Positions 17,112 through 26,525 of a DNA stretch of 64,000 nt are shown one piece after another. The stretch is from Corynebacterium kroppenstedtii DSM 44385 (lineage in GTDB: Bacteria; Actinomycetota; Actinomycetes; Mycobacteriales; Mycobacteriaceae). The position numbers and the translations under genes are program-made. Every line of letters begins with the position of its first letter. Within the stretch, counting starts at the first letter, position 1. The notes below the pieces were generated by a model. It ran no database searches. It had not been told where the DNA came from and saw only the letters and a program-made list of their open reading frames with translations. The stretch lies in contig NC_012704.1 in NCBI RefSeq assembly GCF_000023145.1, positions 310,001 through 374,000 of the forward strand, written 5' to 3'.

Positions 17112-18839
17112 GTGTCTAGTAGTAAACACGCTCGTACGTCCGCTGGCCCCGGACGAAAACATCACCGTGCTGCCTGGTGGTCACTAGGTTTTCTGCTTTT
17201 CCTGTTGCTGATGGCGGGAATTGCATATGCCACTGATTTAGTGATGAGCCAGGGGCAAGTTCCCCGTGGCGTCAAGGTCGGTGGCGTCAGCATCGGTGGA
17301 ATGAGTAAAGCAAGTGCGGATACTATGCTCCGCAATGAACTAGGAGATAAGGTTCGCGAGCCTGTCTCTATCAATGCTGGCGATATGACCTCGTCCCTTG
17401 ATCCGACGATGTCCGGTTTACGGGTGGATTGGGATCAGACGATCGAGAACGCCGGCCATCAACCGAAGAACCCGTGGACCCGGATTGAGTCATTTTGGAA
17501 AACCCGCGAGGTCAGCATTGTTAACGATGTTGATGAAGGTTCCTTAGACAATGCGCTCCAGCGTGTTGATAAAGAGCTCACCCGGGAGCCCGTTAACGCT
17601 GAGCTCTCTATTGGTTCCGACGGTAAAGCCGATGTCAAAGATCCGGTCACTGGCCAAAAGATTAACCACGATGAACTGGCCGAGAATGTTTCTAAACATT
17701 GGTTGAACACCACCCGCGTTGTGGAGATTCCGGCTGAAGAAGTTGAGCCTGAGATAGGCGAAAAAGCGGTTAAGCAGGCCGAGCGGGATGTTCTCAATAA
17801 AGTTGTCTCTGGCCCGTTAATTTTTAAGGGCCGTGATGATGTGAGCGGAATTATTGCTCCAGAAGATATGGGGCAAATCGTCACCTTTCGGGCCGATGGT
17901 GACCATTTCACTGCCGACTACGACGACAGCGCCGCGAAGTCCATTCTTTCTTCGCAATTAAGTTCCACCGAGCGAACAGAGAAGGATGCGGACGTACTTA
18001 TTGGCGACGACGGTTCGGTCACGGTGACCTCGCCTAGCCAAGATGGTGTGAGTATTAACTGGTCAAAAACCCTCGATGATTTGCAAGGGAAATTGACGAA
18101 TACCACTGTCCGTGATTACGACGTCGCCTACACGGACGATAAAGCGACGTTTACCACAGAGATCGCTGAAAAGGCGGACTTTCGCGAAACGATGGGGGAA
18201 TTCACGACGGGGGGATATGCGGCGGATTCCGGGGTCAACATTCGCCGCGTGGCGGAAATGGTGAATGGTGCCATCGTTTCCCCAGGCCAAACCTTTAGCC
18301 TGAATGGTTTCACGGGCCCTCGTGGGGAAGCGCAGGGATTCGTGAAAGCAGGCATCATTAAAAATGGCCACTCGGATGAAGGTGTTGGCGGAGGAATCAG
18401 CCAGTTTGCTACGACGCTCTATAACGCCACCTATTTCGCGGGAATGACCGATGTGGCACACACGCCCCACAGCTATTACATTTCCCGATACCCTGCAGGC
18501 CGGGAAGCCACCGTCTATGAAGGTGCTATTGACTTAAAATTTAAAAACCCTTTTGATACGCCGGTCATGATTAAAGCATTCACCGGTGATGATGACATTA
18601 CTGTGCAGATTAAGGGCATTCCACAGGTGAAAGTGGATTCTATTCCGGGGGAGAAAACAAACTTTACGAGCCCATCGTCACAGCAACTGTCAGGTCCTGA
18701 TTGCCATCCATCATCGGGTTCCCAGGGATTCACTGTGACGGATACGCGGGTGGTGACGTCGTTATCCACAGGGCAGGAAATTTCCCGTAATACAACGACA
18801 ACCAAATATGATCCGTCGCCAAAAATAACTTGTTCTTAG
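17112..18839 (+). CDS. VanW/YoaR-type cell-envelope protein
   Basis: A basic N-terminus is followed by one membrane segment (about residues 21-43, WWSLGFLLFLLLMAGIAYATDLV) and then an extracytoplasmic region. Two peptidoglycan-binding-4-like repeats occupy about 50-340 (VPRGVKVGGVSIGGMSKASA..., later FRADGDHFTADYD). The VanW domain runs from about 365 to 505 (FTTGGYAADSGVNIRRVAEMVNGAIVSPGQTFSLNGFTG... GGGISQFATTLYNA). Length 575. The GTG start sits 9 bases after TATAAG (17097-17102), so the transcript is probably leaderless. The two following genes are closely spaced. Likely role is in peptidoglycan or envelope maintenance; despite the name there is no vancomycin-resistance context here. Confidence 0.88.
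   Translation: MSSSKHARTSAGPGRKHHRAAWWSLGFLLFLLLMAGIAYATDLVMSQGQVPRGVKVGGVSIGGMSKASADTMLRNELGDKVREPVSINAGDMTSSLDPTMSGLRVDWDQTIENAGHQPKNPWTRIESFWKTREVSIVNDVDEGSLDNALQRVDKELTREPVNAELSIGSDGKADVKDPVTGQKINHDELAENVSKHWLNTTRVVEIPAEEVEPEIGEKAVKQAERDVLNKVVSGPLIFKGRDDVSGIIAPEDMGQIVTFRADGDHFTADYDDSAAKSILSSQLSSTERTEKDADVLIGDDGSVTVTSPSQDGVSINWSKTLDDLQGKLTNTTVRDYDVAYTDDKATFTTEIAEKADFRETMGEFTTGGYAADSGVNIRRVAEMVNGAIVSPGQTFSLNGFTGPRGEAQGFVKAGIIKNGHSDEGVGGGISQFATTLYNATYFAGMTDVAHTPHSYYISRYPAGREATVYEGAIDLKFKNPFDTPVMIKAFTGDDDITVQIKGIPQVKVDSIPGEKTNFTSPSSQQLSGPDCHPSSGSQGFTVTDTRVVTSLSTGQEISRNTTTTKYDPSPKITCS
18762..18770. other. Single DnaA-box match inside the VanW gene
   Basis: TTATCCACA is a perfect DnaA-box consensus, within coding sequence. 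A single 9-base match is expected about once in two such windows by chance, so little weight is given. Confidence 0.2.
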
Positions 18840-18849
18840 AGAGGTACTT

Positions 18850-19710
18850 GTGAGCTTTTCTTCCCCCGGTCCGTATTCCGGAGGCCCGTATTCGGGCGGT
18901 GTTAGTAGCCCCTCGGGAGCGTCGCGCCGCCGAGGCGTCGGGTGGGGGCTGGTGACCCTCGTCGTCGGCGTTATTGCCTATTCCGTCGTGATGCGCGTCA
19001 TGGTTCGGACGGATAATCTCAATCTCTTCCCGACGCTGCTCCTCATCGGTGCGGTTACGGTTCCGCTTGCTGTGCTCTTTGTTGCCTACGCTGCTGACCA
19101 GCGCGTTCACGGCCATGAGGGGCTTGTTGCGCTCACCGCCGTGTTCGGCGGAATCGTCGGCACAACCACTGCAGGTTCACTGGAGTTCGACGTTCTCCAC
19201 CGCATGCCCTGGTTAGGCATGCTGGCCGTGGCCGTCATTGAGGAAACGGCCAAGCTGATCGTCCCCGGAGTGATTTACCTGTGGGGACGCCGTCGAACCG
19301 CAGGAATGGGCGTTGTATTAGGCGTCGCCTCGGGTGCCGGGTTCGCTGTGCTGGAAACAATGGGATACGGCCTCAACGCGCTGATTGCCACACACGGGAA
19401 TGTGGACGCCGTGAGCGCGACCCTCCTGTTGCGTGGGCTCTTGTCCCCGGCAGGGCACGTGGCGTGGACAGGGTTCACGGTGTGGGCATTGTGGCGCTGC
19501 GCTGATACGCCCAAACCGAGCAACGGCCGACGTGTGTTCGCCTGGGCGTGGGTGACCGCGGTCATTCTGCACGCTGTGTGGGATGGGACATCCTTGTGGA
19601 TCCTGCACGTCGGCGTCGTCTTCATCAGCGTGCTCGGATTGCTATCGCTGATCGTGTGGTCACGGTCGACGTCTCGCCAACAACCGACGTCCCCGTGGGA
19701 GGTTGTGTGA
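18850..19710 (+). CDS. PrsW-type intramembrane metalloprotease
   Basis: This polytopic membrane protein of 286 residues follows a Gly/Pro/Ser-rich N-terminus (SSPGPYSGGPYSGG). PrsW catalytic motifs are present: V-I-E-E-T-A-K-L near residue 130, G-F-A-V-L-E-T-M-G-Y-G near 165, H-V-A-W-T-G near 205 and L-H-A-V-W-D-G near 240. Together these supply the Glu and His residues proposed to bind zinc. In Bacillus the homologue starts cleavage of an anti-sigma factor; no anti-sigma gene is in this window, so the substrate is unknown. GAGAGG precedes GTG 18850, 10 bases after the VanW gene. It ends in a 4-base GTGA overlap with the PAP2 gene, indicating translational coupling. Confidence 0.88.
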   Translation: MSFSSPGPYSGGPYSGGVSSPSGASRRRGVGWGLVTLVVGVIAYSVVMRVMVRTDNLNLFPTLLLIGAVTVPLAVLFVAYAADQRVHGHEGLVALTAVFGGIVGTTTAGSLEFDVLHRMPWLGMLAVAVIEETAKLIVPGVIYLWGRRRTAGMGVVLGVASGAGFAVLETMGYGLNALIATHGNVDAVSATLLLRGLLSPAGHVAWTGFTVWALWRCADTPKPSNGRRVFAWAWVTAVILHAVWDGTSLWILHVGVVFISVLGLLSLIVWSRSTSRQQPTSPWEVV

Positions 19711-20957
19711 CAGCGACTGACATTTACCCCGACCAGAAAAATGATCAGGCCCGCCAGGACCGATCCGACGGAGATCGATCGGTGAAAGAGCGGTGGACTG
19801 ATCATTGCCGACGTCGGTTCGCCGACAAAGGTACGTATCGGTATCGGCTTCCGTGGTTGCGGTCCCTCTCACAGGATCAATTAGTCACGACGCGGCGTGT
19901 GGGGATGGCCGTATGGGCAGTGGTGGTCTGTGCGATCGGCGTTCTCGCCGGCTGGTCGGAAGTGGGATCGTTCCTCATCCCACTACTTTTTGTCGGTTTC
20001 GCAATCTATTCGTTGGGGCACAGCCGCTTGGCCTACATCCTGGTGGACTGGGGCCCGTTCATTCTCTTCCTGCTCGCATACCGGGGCATCAAAACCGTCG
20101 TCGGTTGGATGGGGATCCCTGTTCAGTGGAACCTGGCTCCCGACGTTGATCGTTGGCTCTTCGGTGGGACCTTGCCGAATGTGTGGCTTCAGGAGCATTG
20201 GCGGTATGCGCATGCGCCCTGGTGGGAATTCATTCTCATGGCCGTGTATTCGTCATATTTTTTCATGCCTTACACGGTGGCATTTATTGAATGGCTGCGG
20301 TCGCGCGCAGAATTTCGGCGCTACATTGTTGGTTTGCTCGCCGTTTCATTTATTGGTTTGGGAATTTATGTTTTTGTTCCCGCGGCTCCTCCGTGGGCGG
20401 CCGCGCGATGCACCCCTGCCGACGTCGCCGACCAGCCTTCCCACACGCCATGCATGTTCTCCGCCGAACACGCTGGTGAGGGCTCTATCTTGGGGCCGGT
20501 TAACAATAAGAATGACTCTCCCGAGCCGTGGGTTGAGCGCCTTACCGCTCATGCGTGGAGCCAGATTGCCCCCTTCGGGCTGGCTGAGGGCGTCAAAGAT
20601 TTTCAGGATGGTGCCCGACGTGAAGCACGCGCTGATGGTCCGACTTTAGGTCCGGTGGAGCCTGTTCCCGTGGGCGAAGGCCCGCTCGCTAAAGCACAAG
20701 CGTCGTCTAATTTGGTCTCTGCCATTCCGTCCTTGCATGCCGGAATAACGATGTATTTCGCTACTTTTCTCTTCAGCCGCCGGCGGTGGAAATGGGGAAG
20801 TGTTGCGTTGATTTACGCGCTAACAATGGGATTTGCGTTGGTTTTCTTCGCTGAGCACTACGTTTTCGACATTATTCTCGGCTGGACATTGGCTGCCGCA
20901 GTTCCGCTTGTTCAGACTTGGTGGATGTCCCGTCGTCGTGAATCGATTAATAAATAA
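19707..20957 (+). CDS. PAP2-superfamily membrane phosphatase/transferase
   Basis: This 416-residue protein has about six membrane segments. Motifs of the PAP2_3 / inositol-phosphotransferase-like branch are S-A-I-P-S-L-H-A-G near residue 335 and F-F-A-E-H-Y-V-F-D-I-I-L-G-W near 380, giving the two catalytic His and the Asp. The loop between segments (about 235-325) is long, with three Cys (ARCTPADVADQPSHTPCMF), suggesting an outward-facing disulphide. I start it at GTG 19707, which overlaps the PrsW stop (GTGA) and has GGGAGG 5 bases upstream; the open frame extends further back only inside prsW. Likely substrate is a lipid or lipid-linked phosphate at the membrane. Confidence 0.85.
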   Translation: MTATDIYPDQKNDQARQDRSDGDRSVKERWTDHCRRRFADKGTYRYRLPWLRSLSQDQLVTTRRVGMAVWAVVVCAIGVLAGWSEVGSFLIPLLFVGFAIYSLGHSRLAYILVDWGPFILFLLAYRGIKTVVGWMGIPVQWNLAPDVDRWLFGGTLPNVWLQEHWRYAHAPWWEFILMAVYSSYFFMPYTVAFIEWLRSRAEFRRYIVGLLAVSFIGLGIYVFVPAAPPWAAARCTPADVADQPSHTPCMFSAEHAGEGSILGPVNNKNDSPEPWVERLTAHAWSQIAPFGLAEGVKDFQDGARREARADGPTLGPVEPVPVGEGPLAKAQASSNLVSAIPSLHAGITMYFATFLFSRRRWKWGSVALIYALTMGFALVFFAEHYVFDIILGWTLAAAVPLVQTWWMSRRRESINK

Positions 20958-21054
20958 TAAGTAATAGATAAGCTGAACACTTTCGGGTGGGTTCTCTTTT
21001 CAATTGGTGTGATGGGCGCTATTGTCCTGCGTAAAGCTCTCACGGAAGATCACT

Positions 21055-22509
21055 ATGCGCGCATCACAGACCGTTCATTCCCAGCTCCCCACGCGTTCTG
21101 ACCGGCTCGATTCATTGCCATTCGGCCGCGAACATCGCAAACTTCTCGTTGGCTCAGGTGTCGGATGGGCGCTGGACGCCATGGATGTCGGTTTGATCAG
21201 CTATGTGATGGCCGCGCTTGTGGCAGAGTGGTCCCTGTCCAACACCCAAGCATCGTGGCTGGGGTCCATCGGTTTCGTGGGCATGATGATTGGCGCCTCC
21301 GTCGGTGGTTTGCTCGCTGACAAGTGGGGGCGCCGCAATGTTTTCGCACTCACGCTGCTGACCTACGGCATTGCGACGGGTGCCGCGGCGTTTTCTGTCG
21401 GCCTCGTTATGCTGCTCATCCTGCGCTTCATCGTCGGCGTGGGCCTCGGTGCGGAATTGCCGGTCGCGTCGACGCTGGTCTCTGAGTTTGCTCCGCGCAA
21501 GAACCGCGGGCGCATCGTTGTGGCGCTGGAATCGTTCTGGGCGGTCGGCTGGATCATGTCCGCGCTGCTCGGTTACTTCCTGGTGCCGAAAGAATGGGGC
21601 GGCTGGCCCGGCTGGCGGTGGGCACTCCTGGTCGGAATCGTCCCCGCCGTCTACGCCCTGGTCGTTCGTCACGGACTACCTGAGTCCGTGCGCTTCCTGG
21701 AGAGCAGGGGTCGCCTTGCCGAGGCCGAGCGCAGCGTTCGGCTCTTCGAAAAAGGATCGTCACGTAATTCGACGGTTCCTTTCGACGAAGCGGTCGCTTT
21801 GACCCCGACCTCCGTCGCTAAGGGAGATGCGCCGGAGCGTACGTCGGAGAGGGACACGTCGTTGGGCGGTACTCCAACGGGGAACCGCCCTGGTGAGGAC
21901 GCTGCGGGGACCACTGCTGGGGAGTCGTCGATATTCAGTGCCCACATGCGAGGCCGCACGACTGCGCTGTGGGTGGTGTGGTTCTTCGTCAACCTGGCCT
22001 ATTACGGAGCGTTTACGTGGATGCCGACCTTGCTGTATCTGCAGGGACATTCGCTGGTGAAGTCCTTCGAGTTCACATTGATGATGACCTTGGCGCAGCT
22101 GCCCGGTTATGCAGCAGCAGCATGGTTGATTGAGAAATGGGGCCGACGCCTGACGCTGTCGGTGTTCCTGTGTGGTTCTGCGGTGTCCGCGATTCTGTTT
22201 GGTCTGCAGTCCGGGGCGACGGGAATTATCATCACAGGCCTGTTGCTGAGCTTCTTTAACTTGGGCGCGTGGGGTGCCTTGTACGCGATCGGCCCGGAGA
22301 TCTATCCGACGGCGATGCGGGGGACCGGAACTGGTGCGGCTGCAGCCGTCGGTCGAGTGGCAGGTGTGGTCGCACCCTTGATCGTCCCGATCATTTTGGA
22401 GTGGGGGTCCACTCCATTGGTCTTCACCATTTTCGGCGCGTCATTCTTCATCGCGGTTGCTGGCGCTGTGGCTCTGCCGGAGCGGCACAACATGGACATG
22501 GTGGAGTAA
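21055..22509 (+). CDS. MFS transporter (aromatic acid/sugar-porter type)
   Basis: It is a twelve-segment major facilitator of 484 residues. Signatures are GWALDAMDVGLISYVMAAL in segment 1, the loop-2/3 motif GGLLADKWGRRNVF, RFIVGVGLGAELPVASTLVSEFAP in segment 4, and the cytoplasmic PESVRFLESRGR after segment 6. The central loop (about residues 230-295) is unusually polar and long. The segment-1 DAMDVG phrase resembles niacin/aromatic-acid:H+ symporters. I start it at ATG 21055, which has GGAAGAT just upstream, instead of TTG 21022. Substrate is not determined by the sequence. Confidence 0.85.
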   Translation: MRASQTVHSQLPTRSDRLDSLPFGREHRKLLVGSGVGWALDAMDVGLISYVMAALVAEWSLSNTQASWLGSIGFVGMMIGASVGGLLADKWGRRNVFALTLLTYGIATGAAAFSVGLVMLLILRFIVGVGLGAELPVASTLVSEFAPRKNRGRIVVALESFWAVGWIMSALLGYFLVPKEWGGWPGWRWALLVGIVPAVYALVVRHGLPESVRFLESRGRLAEAERSVRLFEKGSSRNSTVPFDEAVALTPTSVAKGDAPERTSERDTSLGGTPTGNRPGEDAAGTTAGESSIFSAHMRGRTTALWVVWFFVNLAYYGAFTWMPTLLYLQGHSLVKSFEFTLMMTLAQLPGYAAAAWLIEKWGRRLTLSVFLCGSAVSAILFGLQSGATGIIITGLLLSFFNLGAWGALYAIGPEIYPTAMRGTGTGAAAAVGRVAGVVAPLIVPIILEWGSTPLVFTIFGASFFIAVAGAVALPERHNMDMVE

Positions 22510-22574
22510 GCGGTTCTGCCGGAATACAACGACAACCCCTTGGCCATAACCGTGTGACCAGGGGCTTGTTGAAA

Positions 22575-22648
22575 TGGAGCCGATGACGGGAATCGAACCC
22601 GCGCCGCTTGCTTGGGAAGCAAGAGTTCTACCATTGAACTACATCGGC
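22575..22648 (-). tRNA. tRNA-Gly (CCC anticodon)
   Basis: On the minus strand the acceptor GCCGATG pairs with CATCGGC. The D arm is TAGTTCAATGGTAGA, the anticodon stem CTTGC/GCAAG encloses loop TTCCCAA (anticodon CCC), the T arm is CGGGTTCGATTCCCG, and CCA is encoded. All four arms fold. It lies between the MFS gene and dcd, as is common in actinobacteria. Confidence 0.95.
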
Positions 22649-22773
22649 ATAGGGGACTACTACGAAAAATGCGTGATACGCATGATCCGCACGTGATCAG
22701 CGAACACTGCAACGCATGTTCCCCCTTTACTGTAGCATTGCCACTTTTGAGCCAACAAAACTCCCGGTCAACG

Positions 22774-22828
22774 TGCTGGGGATAGCTCAGCGAATAGAGT
22801 CATATGCTTGTGGGGTTCCGGCAGTCCC
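22774..22828 (+). other. tRNA-like fragment before dcd
   Basis: GGGGATAGCTCAGCGAATAG resembles a tRNA 5' half (acceptor plus D arm) but lacks a matching anticodon stem, T loop and acceptor 3' strand. It overlaps the presumed dcd promoter. Probably a decayed tRNA or chance. Confidence 0.25.
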
Positions 22829-22845
22829 GGGGTAAACTATGGCCT

Positions 22846-23409
22846 GTGATTCTCTCCGACCGTGACATTCGTTCTGCAATAGATTCTGGACACCTAGGTA
22901 TTTCTCCCTTCGATCCGACGATGGTCCAACCCAGCAGTATTGATGTTCGCCTGGACCGCTACTTCCGTGTCTTTAACAATGCGCGCTACACGCATATTGA
23001 TCCCAAACAAGAGCAAGAGGATCTCACGTCGTTAGTGGAGGTCAAGGAGGGTGACGCATTCATCCTTCACCCCGGGGAGTTCGTGTTGGGGTCGACGTTG
23101 GAAGAGTTTGCCCTGCCAGCGGATTTGGCTGGCCGTCTTGAGGGGAAGTCGTCCTTGGGCCGGTTGGGGTTATTGACGCACTCCACGGCTGGGTTCATTG
23201 ACCCTGGCTTTAACGGCTACATCACGTTTGAATTGTCGAATGCCTCTAACCTCCCGATCGCCCTGTATCCAGAGATGAAAGTAGGCCAGCTGGCGTTGTT
23301 TATGATGTCCAGTCCTGCGGAAACACCGTACGGGTCCGGGTCATTGGGGTCGAAGTATCAGGGACAACGCGGCCCGACGGCGTCGAAGGCTTATATGAAC
23401 TTCCGCTGA
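22846..23409 (+). CDS. dcd: dCTP deaminase (possibly bifunctional with dUTPase)
   Basis: It deaminates dCTP to dUTP, and in some actinobacteria also hydrolyses this to dUMP, feeding dTMP synthesis. The 187-residue length and the motifs [14 protein letters not shown] at the start, [40 protein letters not shown] (with the substrate-binding and catalytic stretch) and QLALFMM are typical. I use GTG 22846: it precedes ILSDRDIR directly, and TAAACT (22833-22838) ends 7 bases before it, predicting a leaderless mRNA. The frame extends upstream to ATG 22804, but those residues are not family-like. Confidence 0.95.
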   Translation: MILSDRDIRSAIDSGHLGISPFDPTMVQPSSIDVRLDRYFRVFNNARYTHIDPKQEQEDLTSLVEVKEGDAFILHPGEFVLGSTLEEFALPADLAGRLEGKSSLGRLGLLTHSTAGFIDPGFNGYITFELSNASNLPIALYPEMKVGQLALFMMSSPAETPYGSGSLGSKYQGQRGPTASKAYMNFR

Positions 23410-23434
23410 TCGCTCGCATTCTCGCAGCGAGCGA
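23410..23434 (+). terminator. Hairpin after dcd
   Basis: TCGCTCGC and GCGAGCGA form a perfect 8-bp stem with a 9-base loop, starting at the last base of the dcd region. There is no T-tract. It separates dcd from ugd, which has its own -10-like TAAATT. Confidence 0.5.
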
Positions 23435-23479
23435 CGGCTGAACATGCTTCAGCGATAGCTTCCGCGTAAATTCATAGGC

Positions 23480-24835
23480 ATGCGGATGTCTGTGATTGGA
23501 ACGGGATACCTGGGGTCAACGCATGCGGCGTGCATGGCGGAATTAGGGCATGAGGTCATCGGGGTGGACGTTGATCCGCATAAAATCGAGCTTCTGTCGC
23601 GCGGAGAAACGCCGTTTTTCGAGCCTGGTTTAGACGGTCTTATTCGGAAGCATATTTCCTCGGGGCGGCTTCATTTCACGACGTCGTATCAGGACGCGGC
23701 GGATTTCGCGAATGTTCATTTTTTAGGTGTCGGTACTCCGCAACAGAAGAATTCGTATGCAGCTGATATGACTTTTGTTCGCTCTGCTGTCACGAATTTG
23801 GTGCCGTTATTGCGGGGGCGGCACATTATTTTTGGGAAATCGACGGTCCCAGTGGGGACCGCCCGTGTGCTCCAGCAGTTGACCGATCGTCTGGTTGCGT
23901 CGCAGGATGCGGATAGTTCCGCGACTGACGCTTGGGAGACGTCGGTGGATATTGCGTGGAATCCTGAGTTCCTCCGTGAGGGACACGCTGTGCAGGACAC
24001 GATTCATCCGGATCGCATTGTCCTCGGCGTGGAGAATTCGCCTTCCGAGGTGGAAGACGTCGCTAGGAAGATTTATGCGCAACCCTTGGCAGAGGGAACG
24101 CCGTTGTTGGTCACTGATTTTGCGACGTCTGAGCTGGTGAAAGTGTCGGCGAATGCGTTTCTCGCGACAAAAATTAGCTTCATTAACGCGGTGTCCGAGG
24201 TGTGCGAGGCATCGGGGGCGGACATCACGGTGCTTGCCGACGCGATCGGCGCGGATGAACGCATCGGGAGGAAGTTCCTCAACGCCGGGCTCGGCTTCGG
24301 CGGCGGTTGCCTGCCGAAGGATATCCGGGCGTTTATGGCCCGCGCCGGCGAATTGGGCGCTGACCAGGCGTTGACCTTCCTGCGTGAGGTGGACGCGATC
24401 AATCTCAGGCGTCGGGAGAAACTGATCAGCATGGTGAAGGATGCGTGCGGCGGTTCCTTGCACAACGCGCGCGTGACTGTGCTGGGGGCGGCGTTCAAGC
24501 CGGAGTCGGACGACGTGCGCGACTCGCCGGCGTTGGCGGTTGCGGGGGCGTTGAGCCTCGCGGGGGCCCAGGTCAGCGTGTACGACCCTCAGGCGATGAA
24601 GAACGCGTCCAAGGTTTTCCCGACCCTCATGTATGCGGACACGGTGTGGGATGCGCTGCACAATGCCGACGTGGTGGTCGTGGCGACGGAGTGGACGCAG
24701 TTCAAGGAGTTGGACCCGTCGGAGGTGAGGGCGTGTGTCGCGTCGCCAATTATTATCGACGGCCGGAACTGCCTGGATGTTGACGCGTGGATGCAGGCGG
24801 GGTGGTCTGTGCGGGCGCTGGGGCGCAGTTTGTAG
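23480..24835 (+). CDS. ugd: UDP-glucose 6-dehydrogenase
   Basis: It oxidises UDP-glucose twice with NAD to UDP-glucuronate, a precursor of envelope sugars. The Rossmann motif GTGYLGSTHAACMAELGHEVIGVD spans about residues 7-30, and the catalytic Cys277 lies in GFGGGCLPKD. K-S-T-V-P-V-G-T (120-127) and the FLREG loop (164-168) are intact, and the C-terminal UDP-binding domain carries LGAAFKPESDDVRDSPAL. Length 451. The ATG at 23480 is 9 bases after TAAATT, so it may be leaderless; an internal ATG two codons later is an alternative. Convergent with the YibE/F gene. Confidence 0.95.
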   Translation: MRMSVIGTGYLGSTHAACMAELGHEVIGVDVDPHKIELLSRGETPFFEPGLDGLIRKHISSGRLHFTTSYQDAADFANVHFLGVGTPQQKNSYAADMTFVRSAVTNLVPLLRGRHIIFGKSTVPVGTARVLQQLTDRLVASQDADSSATDAWETSVDIAWNPEFLREGHAVQDTIHPDRIVLGVENSPSEVEDVARKIYAQPLAEGTPLLVTDFATSELVKVSANAFLATKISFINAVSEVCEASGADITVLADAIGADERIGRKFLNAGLGFGGGCLPKDIRAFMARAGELGADQALTFLREVDAINLRRREKLISMVKDACGGSLHNARVTVLGAAFKPESDDVRDSPALAVAGALSLAGAQVSVYDPQAMKNASKVFPTLMYADTVWDALHNADVVVVATEWTQFKELDPSEVRACVASPIIIDGRNCLDVDAWMQAGWSVRALGRSL

Positions 24836-24854
24836 CGTCGGGCTGACGCGACCC

Positions 24855-26330
24855 CTAGTGATGGTGGACATGAACGTGGCCGCGTCCACCTGCGTTGCTG
24901 GCGTCGGGATCAGGTTTGACGGTGACCGCAGCGATGATCGTCGTGATCGGAACGGCGAGCGCAAGGGCGATAGCACCGACGGCCGACCTGACGATTTCAG
25001 TGGCGATGAGGTCCGAGGTCAACACCTGCCCCAGCGGCCTTTCCGAGGCCGTGATCAGCAATAACATCGGAAGTGCTGCGCCCGCGTAGCTGAGGATCAG
25101 CGTGTACAACATGGACGCGATGTGGTCCCGCCCCACTTGCATACCGCCCGCGAAGAGTCGCCACGGTGATGCCTTGTGGTCGATGAATGCCAGCTCGTTG
25201 ACGGTGGATGCCTGCGCCACGGTGGCGTCGTTGAGCGCACCGATCGCCCCCACGATGAATCCCGCCAGCATTAATCCGTGGACGGTGACGTCGGGAAGAT
25301 AAAGCTGAACCAGGAGGTTGTCCTCTTCGCCGAGTCCGCGGAGCCGGGTTCCGTCGATACCCCAACCAGCCATGATTGCGGCCAGGCCCAGCGCGATGAT
25401 TGTTCCGGCGAGCGCGGAACTGGATTTCCAACTGATTCCGTGGACCAGGTAAATCACGACGAACATGATGAGGGCGCACGATGTGACGGCAAGCAGGAGT
25501 GGATCGCCGCCGCGGAGGAGGGCGGGGAGCATGAATGCGCCGATGATCGCCATCGTGATGACGAGGCCGACGAGTGAGCGCGCGCCGCGCCAAGATCCGA
25601 TCGCCACCATTGCGATAGCCGTGATGATGAGCCAAGCGATCACGGGTACTTTGCGTTGGTAATCGTTGAACGCGTAGCCCATGCTGCCATCGTCGGTGGC
25701 GTGGCGGGTCATGCGGATCTTGTCGCCCTCGCGAAGATCGGGGTCGCCGGGCTTGTGGGACGTCTCAATGAGCGTGCGTTTCCTCTTGTCAGGGCCACTT
25801 GTGATGTCGACAATCGCGCGAGTGCACGTGCCCGTCGATGTGGTGGGCTCGCGTGGTGTGTCGTCGAATGTCCGGCCGACGCTGGGGGATCCGCATGCTG
25901 CCTCAGTTGTGACGGCAACGGTTCCGTCGGCAATGTTTTGGGGGAGGGACGACGTTTCTTGGAAGGACTTATCGACGCGGGCCGGTGTGTTCGACGGCCA
26001 CAGGGCGACGGTGGAGATGGCGCTGAGGATGAAGCCGATGAGCAAAAACCCGGCGAGGATGCGTTGGCCGAGCGTCCAGTCTTTGATGTGCGGGCGGAAG
26101 CGCTTGGTGGTCTTGCTGGCCTTGGGTTGTGGGGTTGCGGGTTGCGACGGTTTTGGTTGCGACGTGGCTACCTGTGGCGCCGATGCCTGCGGCTGAGTTT
26201 CGCGGCGCGCGTTGCTGAGTCGTGACCTGCGGGTTTCCGTCGGAATGGGTGCCTGCTGGGGCGATGAGTCGGCCGTGTGAGTGCCACGCGGCTGGTATGG
26301 TTCGTCGCCGGACGCTGAGTGTTTACCCAC
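24855..26330 (-). CDS. YibE/F family membrane protein
   Basis: A polar, Pro/Gln-rich N-terminus (~85 residues, probably disordered) is followed by one membrane segment (ILAGFLLIGFILSAISTVALW), an extracytoplasmic domain of ~110 residues with two Cys, and then about seven more segments. The core from residue ~225 (VPVIAWLIITAIAMVAIGSWRGARSLVGL... SSALAGTIIALGLAAIMAG... GALNDATVAQASTVNEL) is the YibE/F domain. The last residues are a His-rich tail (HVHVHHH). GTG 26330 is preceded by GAGGAG. Function unknown; the His tail suggests metal contact. Confidence 0.85.
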   Translation of the reverse strand: MGKHSASGDEPYQPRGTHTADSSPQQAPIPTETRRSRLSNARRETQPQASAPQVATSQPKPSQPATPQPKASKTTKRFRPHIKDWTLGQRILAGFLLIGFILSAISTVALWPSNTPARVDKSFQETSSLPQNIADGTVAVTTEAACGSPSVGRTFDDTPREPTTSTGTCTRAIVDITSGPDKRKRTLIETSHKPGDPDLREGDKIRMTRHATDDGSMGYAFNDYQRKVPVIAWLIITAIAMVAIGSWRGARSLVGLVITMAIIGAFMLPALLRGGDPLLLAVTSCALIMFVVIYLVHGISWKSSSALAGTIIALGLAAIMAGWGIDGTRLRGLGEEDNLLVQLYLPDVTVHGLMLAGFIVGAIGALNDATVAQASTVNELAFIDHKASPWRLFAGGMQVGRDHIASMLYTLILSYAGAALPMLLLITASERPLGQVLTSDLIATEIVRSAVGAIALALAVPITTIIAAVTVKPDPDASNAGGRGHVHVHHH

Positions 26331-26525
26331 AAGGACTCCTCATTGTGAACGGATCTGTCGGTAAAAACGCAGCTCAGATCACAGATGTGCAGGCCAGGTA
26401 AAAGGGAGCGTAGGCCGAATAAATCTGAGCGACGACACCTAACCGACAGTATGTTCCAGTAACAGTAACGTGTTTTTCAGAATAGCGTGCGTGGGTATGC
26501 CGCCGGCGATGGGTGTCCGCGGACT

